From NCBI GenBank assembly GCA_012515255.1, contig JAAYYR010000047.1, positions 1 through 6,674 on the forward strand: a stretch of DNA of 6,674 nt. Direction: 5' to 3'. Positions within the stretch are counted from its first letter, which is position 1; each line of letters starts with the position of its first letter. Below the pieces are notes generated by a model. That model was given only the letters and a program-made list of their open reading frames with translations. It was not told the DNA's origin and did no database searches. The position numbers and the translations under genes were made by a program. Of this stretch, positions 1-5,494 are shown in pieces. The DNA is from Clostridia bacterium. GTDB taxonomy: Bacteria; Bacillota; Dehalobacteriia; UBA4068.

Positions 1-11
1 AAATAATCACT

Positions 12-1097
12 ATGGATCCGGCGGCTAAAAAACCGCCCTTTAAAAAGAATTTATTAAGCACGCAAATCGACCTCTCCAAATTCGCTTTGGCGACTGAGGA
101 GGAAAAGATACAGCATGACATCATGGGGGAATCCACCACTTTTCTCCGCGACGGCATGCGCAAGCTCTCGAAAAACCGACTGGCCATGGCCAGCCTCGTC
201 GTGTTGATCCTCATTGTCATCTCCATCATCATCGTGCCGCATATCATCCCCTACGGCTATGAGCAGATGATCACAGTGGACGGGGTGCGCGACAAGAGCG
301 CCGCCAATCTTCATCCTTTCCAATACTCGATCTTGGAGCAGCAATATATGGCGGAAAACGGCGAAAAACTTTTCCCCCATATCCTTGGCACAGACCATCT
401 GGCGCGCGACTACGCCATCCGCGTCATCTACGGCACCCGCGTATCCCTGCTCGTCGGCTTTTTCGCCAGCCTGATCGTGCTGCTGGTCGGACTGGTATAC
501 GGCTCGGTGTCCGGCTATCTGGGCGGCAAGGTCGACCTGATCATGATGCGTTTCGTCGATATCATTTATTCCCTGCCCGATCTGCTGATGATCATCCTGC
601 TGCAGGTGGTATTAGACCAGACTATCAATAAATTTATTATGGGCGTGCCGTTGCTGGCGAAGCTCGGCACGAATATGATCTCGATCTTTATCGTTTTTGG
701 CCTGCTGTACTGGGTGACCATGGCAAGATTGGTGCGCGGCCAGATTCTCAGCATCAAAGAAAATGAATACGTGATGGCAGCCAGGGCTGTCGGCTCCGGC
801 ACCGGGCGCACCATCCGCAAACATATATTGCCTAACTGCATCAGCGTCATCATCATCGCCACGGCATTACAGATTCCGGCGGCGATCTTTACCGAGAGCT
901 TCCTTTCCTTCATCAGCCTCGGCGTACAAGCACCCATGCCCTCTCTGGGCTCGCTGGCCAATGCGGCGCGCGAGGGCCTGCAAAGCCATGCCTATAAGCT
1001 GATTTTCCCCGCCGCCATGATCTGTCTTATCGTTTTGGCCTTCAACCTCCTGGGCGATGGCCTGCGCGACGCCTTTGATCCCAAATTAAGGAGGTAA
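12..1097 (+). CDS. oppC: Oligopeptide/dipeptide ABC transporter permease, OppC/DppC type
   Basis: This is one of the two membrane subunits that form the peptide channel in the cytoplasmic membrane. Its 361 residues begin with a charged cytoplasmic tail and a first membrane helix at about 57-79. An external loop (about 80-124) leads to the hallmark LGTDHLARDYAIRVIYGTR (125-143), the family GTDxxGRD motif with Ala replacing the usual Gly before RD. Further hydrophobic segments lie at about 144-167, 183-202, 221-239, 275-296 and 329-346. The cytoplasmic EAA-type loop that docks on the ATPases is AARAVGSGTGRTIRKHILPN (256-275). The C-terminus LLGDGLRDAFDPKLRR is typical of the family. The ATG at 12 gives a normal OppC-like tail; its Shine-Dalgarno would lie at or before the window edge. 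An AAGGAGG within the last codons (1088-1094) serves oppD. The partner oppB is presumably upstream. Family is certain; peptide versus another substrate such as nickel is inferred. Confidence 0.95.
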   Translation: MDPAAKKPPFKKNLLSTQIDLSKFALATEEEKIQHDIMGESTTFLRDGMRKLSKNRLAMASLVVLILIVISIIIVPHIIPYGYEQMITVDGVRDKSAANLHPFQYSILEQQYMAENGEKLFPHILGTDHLARDYAIRVIYGTRVSLLVGFFASLIVLLVGLVYGSVSGYLGGKVDLIMMRFVDIIYSLPDLLMIILLQVVLDQTINKFIMGVPLLAKLGTNMISIFIVFGLLYWVTMARLVRGQILSIKENEYVMAARAVGSGTGRTIRKHILPNCISVIIIATALQIPAAIFTESFLSFISLGVQAPMPSLGSLANAAREGLQSHAYKLIFPAAMICLIVLAFNLLGDGLRDAFDPKLRR

Positions 1098-1102
1098 GAG
1101 CG

Positions 1103-2122
1103 ATGAACGAAACAAATAATCATCCTGATTGCCAATATATTCTCCAGGTCAAAGACCTGCATACTTCCTTCTTCACCGACGCCGGCGAAGTCAAGGCGGT
1201 CAACGGCGTTAATTTTGATTTACCGCCAGGCAAGGTGCTGGGCATTGTCGGCGAATCAGGCTCCGGCAAATCCGTCACCGCTTATTCGATCCTGCGCATT
1301 TTGACCGAGCCGGGCAAAACAACCCAAGGCGAGGTCATTTTCCGCGGCGAGGATGTATTGCGGTATTCCCGGCGCAAGGTACGCGATTTCCGCGGCGCCC
1401 GCATCAGCATTATCTTCCAGGACCCCATGACATCACTTAACCCCACCTATACCATAGGCAATCAAATCGACGAGGCTATCCTGCTTCACACGAACCGCAG
1501 CCGCGAGGAGGCGCGCGCCCGCTCGATCGAGCTGCTGCGCCTGGTGGGCGTCAATGAGCCGCAGCGCCGCGTCAAGCAATACCCCCATGAGCTGTCCGGC
1601 GGTATGCGCCAGCGGGTGATGATCGCCATGGCTCTCGCTTGCGAGCCGGATATTCTCATCGCCGACGAGCCGACGACAGCGCTTGACGTCACCATTCAGG
1701 CGCAAATCCTCGAATTAATGCAAGAGCTGCAGCAAAAGCTGGGCATGGCTATCATCATCATTACCCATGACCTGGGGGTAATCGCTGATATGTGCGACGA
1801 AATCATCGTCATGTACGGCGGCCGCGTCTGCGAGCGCGGCAATGCCGAGGATATTTTTTATCGCTCCAAGCATGAATACACCCGCGGATTATTGCGTTCC
1901 CTGCCGGCGAGCAACCGCTCGCGCGACAAGCTGATTCCTATCCCCGGTTCGCCAGTGGATATGCTGCGCCTGCCGCCGGGCTGCCCCTTTGCCGCCCGCT
2001 GCGAATCAGCGATGAAGATCTGCCTGGAGCAAATGCCGGAAGAACTGGCGATGGGCGGGGAACATTACGCCTCTTGCTGGCTCAATGTCCGCGGGACAAT
2101 AAAGGAGAACGCAGATGAGTGA
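1103..2122 (+). CDS. oppD: Oligopeptide/dipeptide ABC transporter ATP-binding protein, OppD/DppD type
   Basis: A 339-residue cytoplasmic ATPase that pairs with OppF to drive peptide import. All nucleotide-binding elements are present: Walker A GESGSGKS (50-57), Q-loop IIFQDPMTSLNP (Gln106), ABC signature LSGGMRQR (164-171), Walker B ILIADEP with catalytic Glu189, D-loop ALDV (193-196) and switch His222 in ITHD. The C-terminal oligopeptide-type extension contains CPFAARC (294-300) plus Cys307 and Cys325. This four-cysteine arrangement binds a [4Fe-4S] cluster in characterised DppD-type proteins, so cluster binding here is inference from the family. Start: ATG at 1103 lies 8 nt after AAGGAGG (1088-1094), only 5 nt beyond the oppC stop. 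The 3' end overlaps oppF by 8 nt, which suggests translational coupling. Nothing appears truncated or mutated. Confidence 0.96.
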   Translation: MNETNNHPDCQYILQVKDLHTSFFTDAGEVKAVNGVNFDLPPGKVLGIVGESGSGKSVTAYSILRILTEPGKTTQGEVIFRGEDVLRYSRRKVRDFRGARISIIFQDPMTSLNPTYTIGNQIDEAILLHTNRSREEARARSIELLRLVGVNEPQRRVKQYPHELSGGMRQRVMIAMALACEPDILIADEPTTALDVTIQAQILELMQELQQKLGMAIIIITHDLGVIADMCDEIIVMYGGRVCERGNAEDIFYRSKHEYTRGLLRSLPASNRSRDKLIPIPGSPVDMLRLPPGCPFAARCESAMKICLEQMPEELAMGGEHYASCWLNVRGTIKENADE

Positions 2123-3074
2123 TATTCTGATTGATGTGCGGCATCTCAAACAATGGTTCCCCATCCGCACCGGCTTTTTCTCCTCCACCCCGCTCAAAGC
2201 AGTGGACGACGTCAACTTCACGATCAAAAAAGGCGAGACGCTGGGACTGGTAGGCGAATCCGGCTGCGGCAAAACTACGGTGGCCCGCTCTATGCTCCAG
2301 CTATATAAACCAACTGCCGGCGAGGTATATTTCGACGGCACTTTGATCAGTAAAGACAATATTCACGCCCTGCGGCGGGAAATGCAAATGGTGTTCCAGG
2401 ATCCTTATTCCTCACTCAATCCGCGCATGACCGTAGGCGATATCGTCGGCGAGCCGCTGGACGTGCATAAGCTCTACGCCAACCGGCAGGAAAGAAAAGA
2501 ACGCATTGAGGAACTGATCAGCCTCGTCGGCTTAAACTCGGAGCATACCCGGCGCTATGCCCATGAATTCTCCGGCGGCCAGCGCCAGCGCATCGGCATC
2601 GCCCGGGCCCTCGCCGTCAACCCGCAGTTCATCGCCTGCGATGAATCAGTTTCGGCGCTTGACGTCTCCATCCAGGCGCAAATCCTTAATATGTTCCGCG
2701 ACCTGCAGGAAAAGCTGGGGCTTTCCTATCTGTTTATCGCCCATGATATCCTGGTCGTCAATCATATGAGCGACCGCGTGGCAGTGATGTACCTGGGCAA
2801 AATCATTGAGACCGCCGATACGGAGGAGATCAATGGCCACCCTGTTCATCCCTATACCGTGTCCCTGCTCTCCGCGGTACCGGTACCCGACCCGCGCAGC
2901 GCGCGCGAACGCAAGCGGATTATTCTCCAGGGCGACGTTCCCAGCCCCCTCAAAGTGCCGAGCGGCTGCGCTTTCCGCACCCGCTGCCCTTATGCCACCG
3001 AGCAATGCGCGGCGGAAACCCCGCCTCTGGTCGACCGCGGCGGCGGTCATTTGGTCGCCTGCTGGAACCGCTAG
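2115..3074 (+). CDS. oppF: Oligopeptide/dipeptide ABC transporter ATP-binding protein, OppF/DppF type
   Basis: The second cytoplasmic ATPase of the importer, 319 residues, expected to form a heterodimer with OppD. Visible motifs are Walker A GESGCGKT (47-54), Q-loop VFQDPYSSLNP (Gln95), signature FSGGQRQR (152-159), Walker B FIACDE with Glu177, D-loop SALDV (180-184) and switch His210 in IAHD. The stretch CDESVSALDVSIQAQ is characteristic of OppF rather than OppD. The C-terminal domain has CAFRTRC (285-291) plus Cys298 and Cys316, the same iron-sulfur-type four-cysteine pattern as the neighbour. Start: ATG at 2115 is preceded by AAAGGAG (2101-2107) at 7-nt spacing and lies inside the end of oppD. 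It is the last gene of the visible operon; both ATP sites look catalytically complete. Confidence 0.96.
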   Translation: MSDILIDVRHLKQWFPIRTGFFSSTPLKAVDDVNFTIKKGETLGLVGESGCGKTTVARSMLQLYKPTAGEVYFDGTLISKDNIHALRREMQMVFQDPYSSLNPRMTVGDIVGEPLDVHKLYANRQERKERIEELISLVGLNSEHTRRYAHEFSGGQRQRIGIARALAVNPQFIACDESVSALDVSIQAQILNMFRDLQEKLGLSYLFIAHDILVVNHMSDRVAVMYLGKIIETADTEEINGHPVHPYTVSLLSAVPVPDPRSARERKRIILQGDVPSPLKVPSGCAFRTRCPYATEQCAAETPPLVDRGGGHLVACWNR

Positions 3075-3210
3075 ATTATACATTTTTTACGACATTTCCC
3101 GCGGACAGCACAGCAGCCCTATATTCTCATTGCGCTCATAAAGACGCTCCAGACCCTATTTGGCCCATCTTTGGGGGCGCGCCGGCCAAGCAAGACAGCC
3201 ACCAATTTTA
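3075..3210. other. Spacer after oppF, no gene
   Basis: No coding region is supported here. A run of six T lies just after the oppF stop (around 3082-3087) but has no convincing stem directly before it. TTGGCC (3160-3165) can pair with GGCCAA (3184-3189), enclosing the palindrome GGCGCGCC, but no T-run follows directly. Transcription of the operon may end in this stretch, yet no clear intrinsic terminator can be named. Read-through into the binding-protein gene is possible. Confidence 0.5.
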
Positions 3211-3239
3211 TTGACAAAGACAGGCTTCTTTAGTATAAT
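3211..3239 (+). promoter_or_regulatory. Consensus housekeeping promoter for the binding-protein gene
   Basis: TTGACA at 3211-3216 and TATAAT at 3234-3239 are separated by exactly 17 nt, a perfect match to the vegetative sigma (sigma-70/sigma-A) consensus. Transcription would start near 3246. The promoter allows the binding protein to be made separately from, and probably in excess of, the membrane and ATPase subunits, as is usual for binding proteins. No transcript data are available. Confidence 0.85.
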
Positions 3240-3364
3240 TTATCCATACGTAATCCGCTAAAGTGAAGTTGAGGCTTACATTAAAGTAAAAGTAAAGCTT
3301 AAGCAAAACATCGCAGGTACGTATAATTTTTTTAACCGGCAATTCTGAATTTACATACAATTTC

Positions 3365-3384
3365 GACAATCTATTGTCTTTTTT
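3365..3384 (+). terminator. Terminator-like hairpin inside the leader
   Basis: GACAAT (3365-3370) and ATTGTC (3373-3378) form a perfect inverted repeat, folding as a 5-bp stem with a TCTA loop, followed at once by six T (3379-3384). This layout matches an intrinsic terminator placed between promoter and gene, as in attenuators. The stem is short and AT-rich, so termination would be weak; it could equally be a protein-binding palindrome. Confidence 0.3.
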
Positions 3385-3399
3385 GTCCTTTCCGCTTAT

Positions 3400-3453
3400 A
3401 TGTATCACAAGCATACATGCCATCTTTGTTCCTGTATGCGCGGTTTTATGCGC
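3400..3453 (+). repeat. Overlapping, partly exclusive inverted repeats in the leader
   Basis: ATACAT (3413-3418) can pair with ATGTAT (3400-3405). The overlapping GCATACA (3411-3417) can instead pair with TGTATGC (3433-3439), so the two stems exclude each other. A third short stem, GCGC (3438-3441) with GCGC (3450-3453), overlaps the second by two bases. Such competing pairings occur in leader switches, but short AT-rich complementarity also arises by chance. Confidence 0.3.
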
Positions 3454-3464
3454 TGCTTATATAG

Positions 3465-3478
3465 ATGTTCCGGAACAT
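3465..3478. promoter_or_regulatory. 14-bp perfect palindrome, candidate operator
   Basis: ATGTTCCGGAACAT is perfectly self-complementary over 14 bp and ends 18 nt before the ribosome binding site. With essentially no loop it is better suited to binding a dimeric DNA-binding regulator than to forming a strong RNA hairpin. The regulator is unknown. Confidence 0.4.
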
Positions 3479-3496
3479 AGATTTTAGAAGCTTATT

Positions 3497-3505
3497 AAAA
3501 GGAGG
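3497..3505 (+). promoter_or_regulatory. Ribosome binding site of the binding-protein gene
   Basis: AAAAGGAGG lies 7 nt upstream of the ATG at 3513, a near-ideal Shine-Dalgarno. It fixes the start and places a full signal peptide at the N-terminus. This matters because it shows that the unusual domain order of the protein is not caused by a wrong start choice. Confidence 0.9.
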
Positions 3506-3512
3506 ATGAAAA

Positions 3513-5213
3513 ATGAAGTTTTCCAAAACGCTGTTACTCGTTTTCCTCATCGCTGTACTGGCTTGCGCCCTGGTGGCCTGCGCGCCCCAAGGCAACGGAC
3601 CCGACGCAGAAAGCTCAGCCCCTGATTGGGCGGCATATGACGCTCTGATTGCCCAAATCAAAGCTGAGACTGATTTTGTGGCCCGCGAGGCTTTAATGCA
3701 CCAAGCCGAAGATATGCTGATGGCCACCGGCGCGGTGATGCCGCTGTATTACTACAATGATATTTATATGATGAAGCCGGGCATCGAGGGCTTCTACAAC
3801 ACCGTCAACCAAACCAAGTACTTCATGTATGCCACTTATGGCGACGCCACTACCCTGCGCATCAATTTGGCCTCTGAACCGGCCCGCCTCGATCCGCATC
3901 TCAATAGCTCCGTCGACGGCGCGGCTCTGGCCGCCAACAGCTTTATCGGGCTTTATAAACTGGGCGCCGACTCCGTGCCGATCCCTGACGCCGCCACTGG
4001 TTATGAAATGTCCGAGGACGGTTTGGTCTGGACCTTCACCCTGCGTGACGGCCTCAAATTCTCCGACGGCTCCGACCTCACCGCTGACGATGTGGTCTAT
4101 TCCTGGAAACGCGCGGCCGACCCGGAAACAGCGGCTGACTACTCCTATATGTATAGCGGCATCGCCGGCTTTGATGACGGCGATATCCAGGTCGCCAATG
4201 TGGACGGCAAATTCCAGGTGACCCTAAACGCTCCCTGCGCTTATTTCCTCGACCTGTGCGCTTTCCCCACTTACTACATCATCAAGCAGGATGCTGTTGA
4301 GACCGCTGAAGGATATCAAGACGCCAATGGCAATCTCATCGACGCCGGCGCCTGGGCGACCGAAGCCGGTTATGTGACCAGCGGCGCCTATACGCTGGAG
4401 ACCTGGAATCATAATGAGAGCATGGTCTATGTCAAGAACCCCTATTACTGGGATGCCGCCAATGTAAAACTCGAAAGACTTGAGTTCATGCTTTCTGCTG
4501 ACGAGCCGGCGATCTTCGCCGCTTATCAGGCCGGCGACCTTGACTTCATCGATACCGTTCCCACCGATGAAATCGCCTCTGTCATCGACAACCCCGAATT
4601 CTATATCGACGACGTTCTTGGCACCTATTATGTCTGCTTCAACGTCAAATCCGACCTCTTCGCCGGCAAGACGGTGGAACAGGCTGCCGCGATGCGCCAG
4701 GCCTTCAGCTATCTGGTTGACCGTCAATACATCATTGACACCGTCGGCCAAACCGGCCAAAAAATCGCCACCTCCTTTATCCCCGACGGCATGCTTGACG
4801 GCCATGGCGGCGTATTCAATGACAGCGACGACGCTTACACCTTCCCAGCTGAAAACGGCTACTTTGATCCTGCCGTCAATGTCGACACAGCCCGCGAGCT
4901 GCTGGAATCCGCCGGCTATACCTTTGATGAGAACGGCATGCTTTCCGCCGACACGCCGATCAGCTTCGAATACCTGACCAACCAGACCACCGGACATGTA
5001 GCCATCGCCGAATGCATTCAGCAGGATTTGGCGGCTCTGGGCATCAGCATGAGCATTAAGACCGTGGACTGGGATGTCTTCCTCAATGAAAGAAAAGCCG
5101 GTAACTACGATATCGCCCGCAATGGTTGGATCGCCGACTTTAACGACCCGATCAATATGCTGGAAATGTGGATCACCGACTCCGGCAACAATGATATCCA
5201 GTTCGGCAGATAA
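3513..5213 (+). CDS. oppA: Peptide-binding lipoprotein (OppA/DppA family) with circularly permuted domain order
   Basis: The extracellular peptide receptor of the ABC importer, 566 residues. A lipoprotein signal peptide (1-22) ends in the lipobox LVAC with lipidated Cys23, followed by a flexible linker to about residue 36. Residues 37-109 (YDALIAQIKAETD, MHQAEDMLM, MPLYYYNDIYMMKPGIEGFY, KYFMYATY) match what is normally the extreme C-terminus of this family. Only then, at about 113, comes the usual mature N-terminus LRINLASEPARLDPHLNSS. From there normal order resumes: LSEDGLVWTFTLRDGLKFSDG-like region (164-186), ADDVVYSWKR (191-200), TSGAYTLETW (289-298), AAYQAGDLDF (336-345), AMRQAFSYLVDR (393-404), and NDPINMLEMW to SGNNDIQFGR (544-566). 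The stop falls where the tail block should begin. No tail remnant is seen after the stop. Total length is normal, so the parts list looks complete but reordered. An assembly artefact or recent rearrangement cannot be excluded from sequence alone. It is transcribed from its own promoter and closed by a strong terminator. Confidence 0.93.
   Translation: MKFSKTLLLVFLIAVLACALVACAPQGNGPDAESSAPDWAAYDALIAQIKAETDFVAREALMHQAEDMLMATGAVMPLYYYNDIYMMKPGIEGFYNTVNQTKYFMYATYGDATTLRINLASEPARLDPHLNSSVDGAALAANSFIGLYKLGADSVPIPDAATGYEMSEDGLVWTFTLRDGLKFSDGSDLTADDVVYSWKRAADPETAADYSYMYSGIAGFDDGDIQVANVDGKFQVTLNAPCAYFLDLCAFPTYYIIKQDAVETAEGYQDANGNLIDAGAWATEAGYVTSGAYTLETWNHNESMVYVKNPYYWDAANVKLERLEFMLSADEPAIFAAYQAGDLDFIDTVPTDEIASVIDNPEFYIDDVLGTYYVCFNVKSDLFAGKTVEQAAAMRQAFSYLVDRQYIIDTVGQTGQKIATSFIPDGMLDGHGGVFNDSDDAYTFPAENGYFDPAVNVDTARELLESAGYTFDENGMLSADTPISFEYLTNQTTGHVAIAECIQQDLAALGISMSIKTVDWDVFLNERKAGNYDIARNGWIADFNDPINMLEMWITDSGNNDIQFGR
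3621..3842 (+). other. Relocated C-terminal block of the binding protein
   Basis: This in-frame segment encodes residues about 37-110 of the binding protein. In OppA/DppA-family proteins the helix-rich YDxLIxxxxxETDxxxRxxLxxxAEDxL followed by PLYYYxxxYxxKPxxxG ends the polypeptide and packs in lobe I beside the N-terminal strand. Here it lies between the lipobox linker and that strand, joined by only a Gly or two residues (ATYG-DATTLR). Base composition looks like the rest of the gene by eye, and no flanking repeats longer than a few bases are seen at the joints. The exact joints are uncertain by a few codons. Confidence 0.85.
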
Positions 5214-5248
5214 TTGAACTCGACAGCATTGTGCATTATCCGAATCGT

Positions 5249-5281
5249 AACAAGGCCCCGCTTGGCGGGGCCTTGTTTTTT
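5249..5281 (+). terminator. Strong intrinsic terminator after the binding-protein gene
   Basis: AACAAGGCCCCGC (5249-5261) pairs perfectly with GCGGGGCCTTGTT (5265-5277) around a TTG loop, giving a 13-bp GC-rich stem. The T-run 5276-5281 follows. It starts 35 nt after the stop codon and separates this gene from the pyrophosphatase gene. Confidence 0.95.
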
Positions 5282-5349
5282 ACCTGAGCAAAAATGACCG
5301 CCAAAGCGACAATAACCGATTAGCGAGAAACAATCAATTAACAACAAAG

Positions 5350-5380
5350 TTTGCAAAAAAGCATATTTGCCCTTTGCAAA
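5350..5380. promoter_or_regulatory. Paired TTTGCAAA palindromes, candidate operator
   Basis: The 8-bp palindrome TTTGCAAA occurs at 5350-5357 and again at 5373-5380, 23 bp apart centre to centre, so roughly two helical turns. The second copy overlaps the predicted -35 region of the downstream promoter. This layout suits a repressor or cooperatively binding regulator of the pyrophosphatase gene. The regulator is unknown, and AT-rich 8-mers can recur by chance. Confidence 0.4.
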
Positions 5381-5401
5381 ACCAAGTATTTGTATTATAA
5401 T
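5374..5401 (+). promoter_or_regulatory. Probable promoter of hppA
   Basis: A perfect -10 box TATAAT lies at 5396-5401. Upstream, TTGCAA (5374-5379, spacer 16) or TTTGCA (5373-5378, spacer 17) gives a four-of-six match to TTGACA. Transcription would start near 5408, leaving a leader of about 87 nt. It is the first promoter-like element after the terminator. Confidence 0.65.
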
Positions 5402-5419
5402 GTAATGCGGCATTAAACA

Positions 5420-5447
5420 TGGCATGAAGATCTGCCAAAATAATTTT
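5420..5447 (+). repeat. Short hairpin in the hppA leader
   Basis: TGGCA (5420-5424) can pair with TGCCA (5433-5437) around an 8-nt loop, followed by AAATAATTTTT. The stem is only 5 bp and the T-run is displaced, so an attenuator role is possible but weakly supported. It may also be an operator half-site pair. Confidence 0.2.
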
Positions 5448-5494
5448 TCCTTATTGTTCACCGTTATCATTTTAATATATGGAGAAAGGACTCT

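Larger units (their letters stand above)
3246..3512 (+). promoter_or_regulatory. Long structured 5' leader of the binding-protein mRNA
   Basis: About 265 nt separate the predicted transcription start from the ATG at 3513, far longer than a plain ribosome-binding leader. The stretch is AT-rich and holds several inverted repeats listed separately (3365-3384, 3400-3453, 3465-3478), then a ribosome binding site. A second TATAAT occurs at 3322-3327 but lacks a good -35 box. I do not recognise a known riboswitch class. It may be an attenuation region or simply spacer with operators. Confidence 0.45.

Noticed and set aside
3160..3189. TTGGCC...GGCCAA as the operon terminator after oppF
   Set aside because: Loop is long and no T-run follows directly, so it does not meet the form of an intrinsic terminator.
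3322..3327. Second TATAAT as an additional promoter
   Set aside because: No acceptable -35 hexamer at 16-18 nt spacing (TTAAGC is a poor match).
3400..3480. Short upstream reading frames in the leader (ATG at 3400, 26 codons, Cys-rich; ATG at 3417, 15 codons)
   Set aside because: Neither has a Shine-Dalgarno sequence and both overlap the inverted repeats; open length is within chance expectation.
3513..3842. Explaining the odd N-terminus as a separate remnant of an upstream oppA gene
   Set aside because: The block is in frame between a full lipoprotein signal and the mature domain, without stop or frameshift, and the same block is absent from the protein's own C-terminus, which favours permutation over a leftover fragment.
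4224..4997. 257-codon open frame on the minus strand
   Set aside because: Lies wholly antisense to the binding-protein gene, whose sense frame has clear family motifs; the translation shows no recognisable domain.
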